64,000 nt of DNA from Agromyces hippuratus (GCF_013410355.1 NZ_JACCFI010000001.1:3286001-3350000), one strand, 5' to 3'. Shown: positions 44,773 to 53,518, counted from the stretch's first letter. The notes: generated by a model not told the origin, from the letters alone. Numbers and translations are program-made.

Positions 44773-45909
44773 GTGAACACAGATCGCACGAGGATGCCGG
44801 GGCTCCTCGCAACTGCCATGGTGTCGATCGTCGTCGCGGTGGCGCTCACCGGATGTGCGGAGGGCGCCGACAGCGTCGACCGGGCCAAGGCGCAGGTCAC
44901 CGCGAAGGAGAAGGCCGTGGCGAGCGCCCAGGCCGAGTTCGACGCAGCATCCGAAGCGTTCTGCGGTGCGAGCAGCGACTACATCAGCGCACTCGATCGG
45001 TATGGCGACGTGCTGAACGACACCGCGCCCACCGTCGGTGATGTTCAGGTCGCTGGTGCCGATCTCGCGGATCCCCGTGACGACGCGTTCGACGACGCCG
45101 AAGCAGCGGTGGCTGCGCAGCAGGCGCTCGTGACCGCCCGGCAGGAACTCGTCGAGGCGCAGACCGCCCTGGCCGTCGCGGAGGCGGGGCCGACCGGCAC
45201 GCCATCCGTCGTTCCGCCCGCCCCGACCAGTACGCCGCTGGCGCCGGCCGCCTCGGTCGACCGGGTCGAGCAGGCCGAAGCCGAATTCGAGGACGCGCAG
45301 GCATCCGTCACCGCGCAGACGCCGCTGGCCGACGCATCCGAGCAGTTCAACAGTGCGGTGGTCGCGCTCGAGATGGCGTGGCTCACGCTCTTCGCCGATG
45401 CAGGCTGCCTCACCGACGACCAGCAGGTGCAGGCCGTGACGGCGGTCGGCGCGTATACCTACGCGCTGCAGCAGGACCTCGCCACGGCCGGGTACTACAC
45501 GGGCACCGTCGACGGCGTGTCGGGGCCGATGACCGTGCAGGCGATCGAAGACCTCCAGGAGGCGAACGGATTGCCCGTCACCGGCACGGTCGACAAGGCG
45601 ACGGCCGCGGCGCTCCAGGCCGAACTCGTGGCGCTCGGCGGCGCCGCTGCCCAGGACTCGCTCGCGTCGACGGCTGCCGTGCAGCAGACGCTGAACCTCG
45701 TCGGTTTCTGGGACGGACCGGTCGATGGGGTGTGGACCGACGAACTCACCGCGGCGCTGCAGGCGTTCCAGACCGAACTCGGCGTCGAGCCGACCGGTGC
45801 CGTCGATGCCGCGACGATCGCCGCGTTCGAACAGGCGATCGCCGAGATGACCGCGCCGGATGCCGAGCCGAGCCCGTCGGCGTCGCCGACGAGTCCGCCG
45901 GCCGGCTGA
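44773..45909 (+). CDS. Lipoprotein with coiled-coil and two peptidoglycan-binding domains
   Basis: 378 residues. Lipoprotein signal with lipobox L-T-G-C at about C28. Then a long Ala/Glu-rich helical region (about 35-140) likely to form coiled coil, a Pro/Thr linker, a second helical part, and two PG_binding_1 repeats (A-T-A-G-Y-Y-T-G-T-V-D-G-V-S-G-P and L-V-G-F-W-D-G-P-V-D-G-V-W-T-D). C-terminal Ser/Pro tail. Probably links membrane and cell wall; no catalytic domain is seen. GTG 44773 is set by the signal peptide. Confidence 0.8.
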   Translation: MNTDRTRMPGLLATAMVSIVVAVALTGCAEGADSVDRAKAQVTAKEKAVASAQAEFDAASEAFCGASSDYISALDRYGDVLNDTAPTVGDVQVAGADLADPRDDAFDDAEAAVAAQQALVTARQELVEAQTALAVAEAGPTGTPSVVPPAPTSTPLAPAASVDRVEQAEAEFEDAQASVTAQTPLADASEQFNSAVVALEMAWLTLFADAGCLTDDQQVQAVTAVGAYTYALQQDLATAGYYTGTVDGVSGPMTVQAIEDLQEANGLPVTGTVDKATAAALQAELVALGGAAAQDSLASTAAVQQTLNLVGFWDGPVDGVWTDELTAALQAFQTELGVEPTGAVDAATIAAFEQAIAEMTAPDAEPSPSASPTSPPAG

Positions 45910-46001
45910 GACGCCGCATCGGGCGGCTGCCGACGAACCGCGTTTCGTCACGCAGCCGCCCGATCGACGTCACACGTGCGCCGGCGTGCAAGACTGCCTC
46001 G

Positions 46002-46745
46002 GTGACCGACATCGAGATGGCGAGCATCGACGGCGGCACCGTCGGACTGCACGACGCCCGCCGCAAGGTGCGCTGGAGCGTCGAGCTCGAGCCCTTCGAG
46101 ATCGGCGTGTACCCGGTCACGCAGGAGCAGCTCGCCGAACTGCTCGGCGAGACGTCGACCCATCCGCGACGCCCGGCGACCGACGTGAGCTGGCTGCGGG
46201 CGATCCGCTTCTGCAACGCGGCATCCGAATGGGAGGGGCTCGAGCCCGCCTACACGTACGACGGTGAAGACGTCACCTGGCACGTCGACGCCGACGGGTT
46301 CCGCCTGCCGACCGAGGCCGAGTGGGAGTTCGCCTGCCGTGCCGGCTCGACGCGCCCGCACTACGGCCCGCTCGACGAGGTCGCCTGGACGAGCGCCGAC
46401 GGCGTGACCACGCCGCAGGACGTCGGCGGGAAGTATCCGAACCTCAACGGACTCTTCGACACGCTCGGCAACGTCTGGGAGTGGTGCTGGGACCTGCTCG
46501 ACCCGGCGCGCTACGACGCGTATCGCGTCTTCCGCGGTGGCGGATTCGCCGACGACGCGTGGAGCGTGCGGGCCTCGGTGCGCCGCGGCGGAGCGCCGCG
46601 CATGCACCACGACGACGTCGGCTTCCGAGTCGCGCGCGGCGGCTTCGAGACGACGGATGCCGCGCAGGGCTGGTCTGCCGCCGCGGACGAGGAGCGGGCG
46701 GTGATCGAAGGGCCGCTGCCGTCGGGGTGGACGCCTCGCGGCTGA
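46002..46745 (+). CDS. SUMF1/FGE-like domain protein lacking the catalytic cysteine pair
   Basis: About 247 residues of formylglycine-generating-enzyme fold: I-G-V-Y-P-V-T-Q-E-Q near the N-terminus, F-R-L-P-T-E-A-E-W-E-F-A-C-R-A-G-S in the middle, N-V-W-E-W-C-W-D and V-F-R-G-G-G-F near the end. The closing motif, usually G-F-R-C, reads D-V-G-F-R-V-A-R, and the preceding R-A-S segment has no cysteine, so the copper-binding Cys pair of true FGE is missing. A role in sulfatase activation is therefore unlikely; the domain may bind a ligand or do other chemistry. GTG 46002 is used; ATG 46020 is possible. Confidence 0.78.
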   Translation: MTDIEMASIDGGTVGLHDARRKVRWSVELEPFEIGVYPVTQEQLAELLGETSTHPRRPATDVSWLRAIRFCNAASEWEGLEPAYTYDGEDVTWHVDADGFRLPTEAEWEFACRAGSTRPHYGPLDEVAWTSADGVTTPQDVGGKYPNLNGLFDTLGNVWEWCWDLLDPARYDAYRVFRGGGFADDAWSVRASVRRGGAPRMHHDDVGFRVARGGFETTDAAQGWSAAADEERAVIEGPLPSGWTPRG

Positions 46746-46817
46746 CGTCGGATTCGTGAGCTGACGAAGTTCGCCGCGTGCTCGCCAGAAGGCCCCGTCG
46801 CGTGGGAATCTGTGTGC

Positions 46818-47357
46818 ATGGGCGAAGAGGCTGCGCATTCTCGTCGTACCGTTGCGGAGGCGGCAGCTCGCCCCGTGAGGTTCATCCTCGACGCCTACAA
46901 CACCGAGCACGCCGTCTACGGGTTGGTGCTCGTCACGGCGCTCATCACCGTCGGGTGGAAGTTCGACACCGATCTCGAAGTGCTGCTCTTCATCGCCGGT
47001 ACGGTCGGCGTGTTCTGGCTGACGCACGTCTACGCCGGTGTCGTGGCGAGCCGGCGCACCGCAGAGGGGCGTGCGGTTCCGATCGGCCGGGCCATTGCTC
47101 GCACCGCCTCCCGATCGGTCGGGATGCTGCTGGCCATGCTGCTGCCGGCGCTGGCACTTGCGCTCGCAACGCTGGGGTGGGTCGACGAGTACGTCGCGTA
47201 CTACATCGCCCTCTGGATCGGGATCGTCAGTCTCGCCGTCATCGGCTGGGTCAATTCCGAGCGCAATCGCGGCGCCTGGTACCTCCGGCTGCTCAGCGCG
47301 GTGATCACGATGGTGCTGGGACTCGCGGTCATCTGGCTGAGCTCGCTCGTGCACTGA
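46818..47357 (+). CDS. Membrane protein of unknown function (four spans)
   Basis: Not recognised. About 179 residues: a cytoplasmic, Arg/Glu-rich N-terminus with E-A-A-A-R-P-V-R-F, then four to five hydrophobic spans in two pairs, separated by a basic loop (S-R-R-T-A-E-G-R). The pattern resembles small actinobacterial membrane proteins near stress genes, but no function can be proposed. ATG 46818 or the in-frame GTG 46812 may be the start; no strong ribosome-binding site separates them. Confidence 0.65.
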   Translation: MGEEAAHSRRTVAEAAARPVRFILDAYNTEHAVYGLVLVTALITVGWKFDTDLEVLLFIAGTVGVFWLTHVYAGVVASRRTAEGRAVPIGRAIARTASRSVGMLLAMLLPALALALATLGWVDEYVAYYIALWIGIVSLAVIGWVNSERNRGAWYLRLLSAVITMVLGLAVIWLSSLVH

Positions 47358-47378
47358 GCGGGGGCTCCAACTGCGCGC

Positions 47379-47609
47379 TCACGCGGAAAGGAGAGAAGCC
47401 GTTCCCGCCACGATGAAGACTGCGCCGGAGATGGCGCCGGCGATGCCCCCGAGCAACAGGTAGAGCCCGCCCCGCACGCGAAACCAAGTGACATCCAATG
47501 GCGGGACAGTGTCCGCGAGCCAATCGGCGATCGAGTGTCGGCCAACGATCAAGACCGGCGCAAGGCACACCTGTGCGATCCCTGCGATGAGCAATGCGGT
47601 TGGCGTCAC
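47379..47609 (-). CDS. Small two-span membrane protein, hypothetical
   Basis: 76 residues with two hydrophobic segments (about 3-25 and 48-70) separated by R-H-S-I-A-D-W-L-A-D. Composition and a plausible hydrophobic pattern support a real gene, but it is short and has no recognised family. It is convergent with the membrane protein ending at 47357. Confidence 0.5.
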   Translation of the reverse strand: MTPTALLIAGIAQVCLAPVLIVGRHSIADWLADTVPPLDVTWFRVRGGLYLLLGGIAGAISGAVFIVAGTASLLSA

Positions 47610-47618
47610 GATGCGGGC

Positions 47619-47813
47619 TCAGCCCACGAGCCCATAGGCGCTGGCGGTCGCGAGGATGTTCATCGCCGAGTGCACGAAGATTCCGACACCGACGAGGGCA
47701 TGAAGCAGACCCCACCGATGAGCCGATGAGCCGATGGGATCGCGGGGGCGGGTGCGGGGGCGCTGATGACGTCTACGTCGATGACCGTACCGGAACCCCG
47801 GCGTATGGCGCAC
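47619..47813 (-). CDS. Possible small membrane protein, start uncertain
   Basis: The last 33 codons read as one good hydrophobic segment (W-G-L-L-H-A-L-V-G-V-G-I-F-V-H-S-A-M-N-I-L-A-T). The first half is Arg/His-rich and looks like non-coding sequence, so the true start is probably further inside the frame. It is 9 bases upstream of the two-span protein gene, so the two could be one unit. Weakly supported. Confidence 0.3.
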   Translation of the reverse strand: MRHTPGFRYGHRRRRHQRPRTRPRDPIGSSAHRWGLLHALVGVGIFVHSAMNILATASAYGLVG

Positions 47814-47867
47814 CTCCTGAGCGCGACAGGGCTGGAGATCCGGCGCACGACTCCGCGCGGCGCACGT

Positions 47868-48479
47868 TCAGCGGCCTTCGAGTGCCAGCCGACCGGCGAG
47901 GAGCACGTAGCTCGCGGCGAAGGTGCGTCGCAGCCACGCCACCACCCTTGGGCGGGTGATCACGCGATCGCGCATGGTGGCGGCGAACAAGCCGTACAGC
48001 GCGAAGACGACGAACGTGACCGCCATGAACACGGCACTCAGGCCCGCCATGTGCAGCATGCCGTCGGCCGCTCCGGCAGGCACGAACTGGGGCAGGAACG
48101 CGAAGAAGAAGATGGTCAGCTTCGGGTTGAGCACGTTGATGAGCACCGCGGTGCGGATGACCCGCCAGAACGAATCCGGCGCAGCGGCCTGGTCCACCTC
48201 GATCAGCGCGCGATCGCGGAACGTCTGCCAGGCGAGGGAGAGCAGGTACGCGACGCCGAGCCACTTGATCGTCTGGAAGGCGATCGCGGAGGCGTTCAGC
48301 ACGGCCGCGAGCCCGGTGATCGCCGCCACGACGTGCGGAAGCACTCCGAGCGTGCAGCCGAACGCGGCGACGATTCCGGCCTTCGCACCCCGCGACAGAC
48401 CCGCCGCGATGGAGTAGACCGCCCCGGTGCCCGGTGTGGCGACGACCACGAGCGTCGTCAGCAGGAAGGCGAGGCTCAT
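47868..48479 (-). CDS. LysE/RhtB-family amino acid exporter
   Basis: 203 residues with five to six hydrophobic spans. The family start (T-T-L-V-V-V-A-T-P-G-T-G-A-V-Y) holds the conserved Pro-Gly pair, and N-V-L-N-P-K-L-T-I-F-F-F-A-F-L-P-Q is the second signature. These proteins export amino acids, homoserine lactones or related small molecules; the substrate is unknown. ATG at 48479 overlaps the stop of the SDR gene (ATGA), so they form an operon behind the promoter at 49280-49308. Confidence 0.88.
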   Translation of the reverse strand: MSLAFLLTTLVVVATPGTGAVYSIAAGLSRGAKAGIVAAFGCTLGVLPHVVAAITGLAAVLNASAIAFQTIKWLGVAYLLSLAWQTFRDRALIEVDQAAAPDSFWRVIRTAVLINVLNPKLTIFFFAFLPQFVPAGAADGMLHMAGLSAVFMAVTFVVFALYGLFAATMRDRVITRPRVVAWLRRTFAASYVLLAGRLALEGR

Positions 48480-49273
48480 CGCGCCTGCTCCGCGAGTACC
48501 CGGCCGCTGGTCGCCAGTGCGAGACGCCGCGGCATGAAGCGCACCAGCGTGCTGGTGAGGGCATTGGCCCGTCCGGAGACGACGCTCGCGGGCGGACGAC
48601 GCTTGTCGAGGCGGTGCAGGGTGAGCGCCACGACCTGCTCGGGCGTCTGGAAGCTGCCGACCGCGGCATCGCGGGTGCCGACGACATCGAAGAACTCCGT
48701 GCTCGTCGCGCCCGGGCTGAGCGCGAGCACCCGCAACGACGACGCGCGGGTCTCGTAGGCGAGCGCCTCGGTGAAGCTCAGCACGAACGACTTGGTTGCT
48801 CCGTACACCGCCATGTCGGGGCACGGCTGGTACGCAGCGGTGCTCGCGATGTTCACCAGGGCGCCCCGCCCGTCGCGCACGAGATCGGGCAGGAACTCGC
48901 GCGTGATCGCGACGACGGAGGCGACGTTCAGCTGCACCATCGCGGCGATGCGAGCCGGGTCGGCGTCGACGAAGGCGCCCTTGACGCCGAAGCCGGCGTT
49001 GTTGACGAGCGTTTGCACGCGAATGCCTCGCTCGTCGACTGCGGCCCGCAGCGCGGTGTGGGCATCGGGCCGTGCGAGGTCGAGTGCGATCGGCGTGGCG
49101 CGCACGCCGTGCTCGTGCTCGATGCGCTCGGCACGTTCGCGCAGTCGCCCTTCGCGCCGGGCGACGAGTACGACATCGGCGCCCCGACGGGCGAATCCGC
49201 TCGCGAACGCGGCGCCGAGGCCCGAACTGGCGCCGGTGATCAGGGCCGTGGTTCCAGTGAAGTCAGTGGTCAT
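48476..49273 (-). CDS. Short-chain dehydrogenase/reductase
   Basis: 265 residues, Rossmann fold. NAD(P) motif T-G-A-S-S-G-L-G near residue 14, N-N-A-G in the middle, catalytic Ser in the N-I-A-S-T-A-A-Y strand, and Y-G-A-T-K for the Tyr/Lys pair. An Arg-rich stretch after the second strand (A-R-R-E-G-R-L) favours NADP(H). Substrate unknown; the type (DltE/YqjQ-like) is often annotated as short-chain oxidoreductase acting on lipids. Divergent from a TetR regulator, so probably repressed by it. Confidence 0.88.
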   Translation of the reverse strand: MTTDFTGTTALITGASSGLGAAFASGFARRGADVVLVARREGRLRERAERIEHEHGVRATPIALDLARPDAHTALRAAVDERGIRVQTLVNNAGFGVKGAFVDADPARIAAMVQLNVASVVAITREFLPDLVRDGRGALVNIASTAAYQPCPDMAVYGATKSFVLSFTEALAYETRASSLRVLALSPGATSTEFFDVVGTRDAAVGSFQTPEQVVALTLHRLDKRRPPASVVSGRANALTSTLVRFMPRRLALATSGRVLAEQAR

Positions 49274-49279
49274 GTGGCA

Positions 49280-49315
49280 AATGTAGACAGTGCCAGCATT
49301 GTTGTCAATGTCTAC
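49280..49315 (-). promoter_or_regulatory. SDR promoter with TetR-type operator
   Basis: On the minus strand TTGACA (49308-49303), a 17-base spacer and TACATT (49285-49280) form a near-consensus promoter. The predicted transcript starts at or next to the ATG (49273), so the mRNA is leaderless. GTAGACA (49283-49289) and TGTCTAC (49309-49315) form an inverted repeat across it, a likely operator for the divergent TetR protein. Confidence 0.6.
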
Positions 49316-49334
49316 TTTCCGGTAGAGTGCACAG

Positions 49335-49934
49335 GTGACCGAACGCGCCTATCACCACGGCAACCTGCGCCAAACACTGCTCGAGCGCGCGTGGGCGACG
49401 ATCGACGACGCCGGCCTCGACGCCCTCTCGATGCGACAGCTCGCACGCGATGTCGGCGTCAGCCACGGGGCATCCGCTCGCCATTTCGCCGATCGCACGG
49501 CACTGCTCGATGCGATCGCAGTCGAGGGCTTCGCACGCATGAACGAGACGCTCGCGACGGCGGTGGCGAGCGAGGCGACGTTCGCCGGGCAGTTGCGCGC
49601 CGCGGGCTTCGCCTACATCGGATTCGCGGTCGAGCACCCGGCGATCCTCGACCTCATGTACAAGGCGAAGCACCATCCCGATGCGTCGCCCGAACTCGTT
49701 CGGCTCAGCCGGGCGAGCATGGCCGTCGTGGTCGAACTCGTCGGTGAGGCGCAGGCGCGGGGCGAGGTTCGGCCCGGCGACGTCGAACGCCAGTCGCTCG
49801 TCGTCTTCGCTGCCGTGCACGGCGTCGCCGCGCTCGCCACAGACGACCTGCTCGACGGGGTGCCGTGGCGCGACGCCGCCGAGGCGACGATCGATGCGGT
49901 GCTCGGCTCGCTGGCGGGCGTCGCGACGTCATGA
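49335..49934 (+). CDS. TetR-family transcriptional regulator
   Basis: 199 residues. N-terminal TetR helix-turn-helix (Y-H-H-G-N-L-R-Q-T-L-L to L-S-M-R-Q-L-A-R-D-V-G-V-S-H-G-A-S-A-R-H-F), then a helical ligand-binding domain of the TetR_C_33 type with the segment F-A-Y-I-G-F-A-V-E-H-P. Divergent from the SDR-LysE operon, which it probably represses together with its own gene. GTG 49335. Confidence 0.88.
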   Translation: MTERAYHHGNLRQTLLERAWATIDDAGLDALSMRQLARDVGVSHGASARHFADRTALLDAIAVEGFARMNETLATAVASEATFAGQLRAAGFAYIGFAVEHPAILDLMYKAKHHPDASPELVRLSRASMAVVVELVGEAQARGEVRPGDVERQSLVVFAAVHGVAALATDDLLDGVPWRDAAEATIDAVLGSLAGVATS

Positions 49935-50039
49935 CCTCGCAGGCGTCGGTCGGCTCTGCGCGCCGTCAGCCCAGCGCGACCACGCAGAAGGGGCCGGATG
50001 TCACGAGGCATCCGAGTGTTCGGGGGTGGAACCGACAGG

Positions 50040-50441
50040 CTATCGAGCTGCGCGAACGCCGTCGCTCGCGCGCATGCCGGCCGAGCCGAGCACGCGCTCG
50101 ACCGTGAGTTCGAGCACGACGCGCTGCGGATTCGGGCGCGGCTGCCGGTAGCGCGCGGCGTAGAGCTCCACCGCGAGGGCGACCGCTTCGGGATCACCGT
50201 GAACGCGAGCCGGGCCCTCGAAGCTGATCCAGCGCGCACCGTCGACCGTGTTGACGCTCGCGCGGCCGCTGCGCTCGGCGTTGATGAACTTCTGCGAGCC
50301 GCTGCCGCCGATGATGCGCACGACCCCGTCGAGGTAGGTCATGCCGACCGGCACCGAGTGGATTCGGCCGTGCCGATCGAGGGTCGAGAGCGTCGCGAGG
50401 TGGTACTCCGAGAGGAACTCCCGTGCGGTGTCGGTCAGCAC
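50040..50441 (-). CDS. PPOX-class (pyridoxamine-phosphate-oxidase-like) flavin/F420 protein
   Basis: 133 residues, split-barrel fold: A-T-L-S-T-L-D-R-H-G-R-I-H-S-V-P-V-G at the N-terminus and R-A-S-V-N-T-V-D-G-A-R-W-I-S-F-E-G-P-A in the middle. The family binds FMN, F420 or biliverdin and reduces small molecules; which cofactor applies here is not visible. ATG 50441. Stands alone. Confidence 0.83.
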   Translation of the reverse strand: MLTDTAREFLSEYHLATLSTLDRHGRIHSVPVGMTYLDGVVRIIGGSGSQKFINAERSGRASVNTVDGARWISFEGPARVHGDPEAVALAVELYAARYRQPRPNPQRVVLELTVERVLGSAGMRASDGVRAAR

Positions 50442-50586
50442 TTCGCGCCTTTCGTGCAGAGCGGTGGCGGTGTGTCGAGATGAGGCCCGCTCACCGATTC
50501 TACGAAAGAGCGGATGCCGTGATGCATCCGTCCGACCTGCCGTGACGGCACCCGCTCGAGGCGGCCCTGCGCGCTAACGTTTTGTC

Positions 50587-51819
50587 ATGGCCACCGTCGT
50601 GTTCTGTCCGGTGACGTTCAACCTCGCCGAGACGACGCGCATGATCCAGGTGGCGCAGGCCCTCGACCCGGCGCACCGGGTGGTCTTCATGGGGTACGAG
50701 ACCGACTTCGTCGACCTCATCCGCGATGCGGGGTTCGACTACCGCGCGTGCGAACCGGCATGGACTCGTGCGGAACGCGATCAGGCGATCGCGTTCGACC
50801 AGGGGCGGTCGTTCCGCAGCCCGTTCACGCCGGCGCTCGTCGGGGCGCGGGTCGAGCTCGAGCGCCGGCTGATCCGCGAGCTCGATGCTGCCGCCGTCGT
50901 GACCGGATCGAACCTCACTTCGTTCATCTCCGCCCGAGCCGAGGGCGTGCCGCTGTTCTATCCGGTGCCGTTTCCGCTCACGCGTCCGCAGGTAGCGCAG
51001 GCGAAGCACCTCGCTCTGGTCGGCGGTCGCGGATGGATCGCGCGCGCGGCCGACCGAGTCGCGACCTCGGTCTTCCGGTGGATCTACAACTCGGCGCCCC
51101 TCGCGCCCCGCGCCTTCACGAGCGTCGCGAAGGCGAACGGCGTTCCTCCGCTGCGCACCGTCTCCGACCTGCTCACTGCCGATCGCAACCTCGTCACCGA
51201 GATGCCGTGGGAGATGGACGGATTCGAACTCCCCGACGGGTTCGAGCTCGTCGGGCCGATCTTCGCCCATCTCGAGTCGCCGATGCCCGACCTCGTCGCC
51301 GAGCTCGCTGACGCGCCAGAGCCGCTCGTCTACCTCGGCCTCGGCTCATCTGCCGACCGGAAGCTGGCGCTCGATGCGGCGCGCGCCCTCGGGACGCTGC
51401 CGATCAATGTCGTCGCGCCCATCCGGCACTATCTCGAACCTGGCGATGCGGTGCCGTCGAACGTCCACGTCACTCAGTTGCTTCCGGCGCATCGCCTCGG
51501 CGGGCTGGTCGACGCGGCGGTGCTCCACGGCGGCCAGGGCACCGTGCAGACCGCCTGTGCCACGGGCGTGCCGTTCGTCGGCATGGGGCTCCAGCCCGAG
51601 CAGACCTGGCATGTGCGCGCCTGCGAACGCAGGGGCAACGCGATCGCCGTGTCTCCGAAGCATGTTGCCCGACCCGAGTTCCTCGCCGCGGTGCGTCGTG
51701 TGCTCGACGACCCGGGAATCCGGGCCGCGGCCGACGACGTGCGCGAGGCGTATCGCGGCGCCGACGGGGCGGCCGCCTCGGCCCGCCTGATCGAGCGCGC
51801 CGTCGCCCTGAAAGGGTGA
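50587..51819 (+). CDS. GT1-family glycosyltransferase (MGT-like)
   Basis: 410 residues, GT-B fold. N-terminal acceptor domain and C-terminal nucleotide-sugar domain with the signature H-G-G-Q-G-T and Q-P-E-Q-T-W near residues 315-340, typical of macrolide and natural-product glycosyltransferases. Donor (UDP- or dTDP-sugar) and acceptor unknown. It may modify a lipid or detoxify an antibiotic. No other glycosylation genes are adjacent. ATG 50587. Confidence 0.83.
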   Translation: MATVVFCPVTFNLAETTRMIQVAQALDPAHRVVFMGYETDFVDLIRDAGFDYRACEPAWTRAERDQAIAFDQGRSFRSPFTPALVGARVELERRLIRELDAAAVVTGSNLTSFISARAEGVPLFYPVPFPLTRPQVAQAKHLALVGGRGWIARAADRVATSVFRWIYNSAPLAPRAFTSVAKANGVPPLRTVSDLLTADRNLVTEMPWEMDGFELPDGFELVGPIFAHLESPMPDLVAELADAPEPLVYLGLGSSADRKLALDAARALGTLPINVVAPIRHYLEPGDAVPSNVHVTQLLPAHRLGGLVDAAVLHGGQGTVQTACATGVPFVGMGLQPEQTWHVRACERRGNAIAVSPKHVARPEFLAAVRRVLDDPGIRAAADDVREAYRGADGAAASARLIERAVALKG

Positions 51820-51960
51820 GCACGGCGCCCGACTCGAACGGGCGATGGGGAGTGCTGCCCATTCTCCCGGCCCCACCCCGCGTGGTGTGATCGGCGTGCG
51901 CGCAAGGGGCGCAGCAGACGCCGGCGCCGTTCCGGTGCCCGAGATTGGGGAAGTACGCAT

Positions 51961-52440
51961 ATGAAGAAGCTCAGAAGAGGAATTGCCGGAGGCGCAGTGG
52001 CGCTCGCGATCGCAGGGCTCTGCGCCATCGCGCCGGCGACCGCGGCGACCGCGTACAGCGGAACGTCCGGCAAGGGCTGCACGGCCTACCAGTACTCGCG
52101 CGGCGGATACGCCACGTGCGTCGGGCAGATCCAGCGGATGCTGAACGGCGTGCAGTCGGCGTACAGCCTCGGCAGCGCCCTCGCCGTCGACAACTCGTTC
52201 GGTCCCGCCACCGAGTCGCAGGTGCGCAAGTTCCAGAGCTGGGTGCACATCACCTCCGACGGCATCGTCGGCCGCAACACGTGGAACACGCTCTGCTCGT
52301 ACGCCGGCCAGGTCAACTTCGCCTACGCGAGTTCGAGCGCGGCGAAGCGCACGGCGTGGCAGGCCGCGTACGACGCCGGATGCTACGTCGAGAAGCCGGC
52401 GTCGGGGTCCCCTGGCTACGTCACGATCTCGAAGTACTGA
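51961..52440 (+). CDS. Secreted protein with peptidoglycan-binding domain
   Basis: 159 residues. Sec signal peptide (about 1-30, M-K-K-L-R-R-G then a hydrophobic core and A-T-A-A-T-A). The mature part has one PG_binding_1-like domain (V-D-N-S-F-G-P-A-T-E-S-Q-V-R-K-F-Q) and four cysteines in two likely disulfide pairs. No catalytic domain. Probably retained in the cell wall. A perfect terminator follows. Confidence 0.82.
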   Translation: MKKLRRGIAGGAVALAIAGLCAIAPATAATAYSGTSGKGCTAYQYSRGGYATCVGQIQRMLNGVQSAYSLGSALAVDNSFGPATESQVRKFQSWVHITSDGIVGRNTWNTLCSYAGQVNFAYASSSAAKRTAWQAAYDAGCYVEKPASGSPGYVTISKY

Positions 52441-52445
52441 TCGTG

Positions 52446-52485
52446 GATGGAGGGCCGGATGCCGTGGGGCATCCGGCCCTCCATC
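52446..52485 (+). terminator. Strong terminator after the secreted protein
   Basis: GATGGAGGGCCGGATGCC (52446-52463) pairs perfectly over 18 bases with 52468-52485 around a GTGG loop. It lies 5 bases after the stop. Contains the GGATGCC/GGCATCC pair. Confidence 0.85.
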
Positions 52486-52598
52486 GTCGCGCCGCCGTGT
52501 CGGGAGAGGCAGGTGAATACGGGCCCGATCGAATCGAACTGCGATAGTCGGGTGTGAGCCGGGGCCGATCAGCAGGCTTGATGTCGAAGGAGGCGATC

Positions 52599-53465
52599 GT
52601 GATCGCAGTGCTGAACCGAGTGGTCGATCTCGTCGAGGAGCACCTCACCGAGGAGATCGACGTCGCCGGTCTGACGGCCGAGCTCGGCACCACCGAATAT
52701 CACGTTCGGCGGATGTTCTCGTCACTGGCCGGCATGCCGTTGTCGGAGTACATCCGGCGACGGCGCATGACGGTCGCCGCGGCCGATGTTCTCGGAGGCC
52801 GCGATCTGCTGGGAACCGCGGTGCGCTTCGGGTACGGCTCCACGGAGGCGTTCAACCGCGCGTTCCGGGCCGTGCACGGCATCAGCCCGGGCGATGCCCG
52901 GCGAGACGGTGGCCCCCTTCGTACACAACCACAGCTCAGGTTCCGCCTGACCGTAGAAGGGAACACCACGATGGAGACTCGCATCGCAGATCGACCGGCC
53001 TTCCGGCTCGTCGGCCATACCGCCCGCGTACCGCTCATTCACCAGGGCCCCAACCCGCACATCCAAGCCCACATCGCCTCGATACCCGAAGCGGAGCACG
53101 CTCGCCTCAAGGCCCTGAGCGATACCGAACCGGCGGGGCTGCTGCAGGTCAGTGCCGACGTCGACCCCGACAGCACCGAGGGCAGCGAGTTGACCTACCT
53201 GCACGGCGTCGCCGTCGGCGAAGCCGCACCCGTGCCCGACGATCTCGACGCGATCGAGGTGCCGGCCGGCACCTGGGCGGTGTTCCGCACGGCGGGCCCC
53301 TACCCGGCGGCCCTCCAGTCGACGTGGGCGGCGACGGCGTCGGAGTGGTTCCCCTCCAACCCCTGGCAGCTGAGGCCCGGCCCGTCGATCGTGGCCATCC
53401 TCGACCGCGCCGCTGACTTCAGCACGGCGACCACCGAGCTGTGGCTGCCGGTGGAACGCGCCTGA
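52599..53465 (+). CDS. AraC-type DNA-binding domain fused to GyrI-like ligand-binding domain
   Basis: About 288 residues. N-terminal AraC/XylS double helix-turn-helix (about 1-100, with E-Y-H-V-R-R-M-F-S-S-L-A-G-M-P-L-S-E-Y-I and F-G-Y-G-S-T-E-A-F-N-R-A-F). Then a GyrI-like/effector-binding domain (E-T-R-I-A-D-R-P-A-F-R-L-V-G-H, W-A-V-F-R-T-A-G-P-Y-P), as in Rob- and BmrR-type regulators that sense toxic small molecules. GTG 52599 is chosen because AAGGAGG stands 5 bases upstream; GTG 52554 and ATG 52581 are in frame. Confidence 0.82.
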   Translation: MIAVLNRVVDLVEEHLTEEIDVAGLTAELGTTEYHVRRMFSSLAGMPLSEYIRRRRMTVAAADVLGGRDLLGTAVRFGYGSTEAFNRAFRAVHGISPGDARRDGGPLRTQPQLRFRLTVEGNTTMETRIADRPAFRLVGHTARVPLIHQGPNPHIQAHIASIPEAEHARLKALSDTEPAGLLQVSADVDPDSTEGSELTYLHGVAVGEAAPVPDDLDAIEVPAGTWAVFRTAGPYPAALQSTWAATASEWFPSNPWQLRPGPSIVAILDRAADFSTATTELWLPVERA

Positions 53466-53476
53466 CGCGTGCGCGA

Positions 53477-53518
53477 CCGGACTGGTGAGGGGGCCCGGCC
53501 ACGCGCTCGCCAGTCCGG
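53477..53518. terminator. Bidirectional terminator between convergent genes
   Basis: CCGGACTGGTGAG (53477-53489) pairs with 53506-53518 at 12 of 13 positions. It lies between the AraC-type gene and the end of the AI-2E-type permease gene. Confidence 0.7.

Noticed and set aside
46002..46745. Sulfatase-activating formylglycine-generating enzyme
   Set aside because: The essential cysteine pair is missing and no sulfatase is nearby.
50500..50530. Hairpin CGGATGC/GCATCCG near 50511
   Set aside because: Arms are only 7 bases and it precedes, rather than follows, a gene; probably a chance pair of the iterated word.
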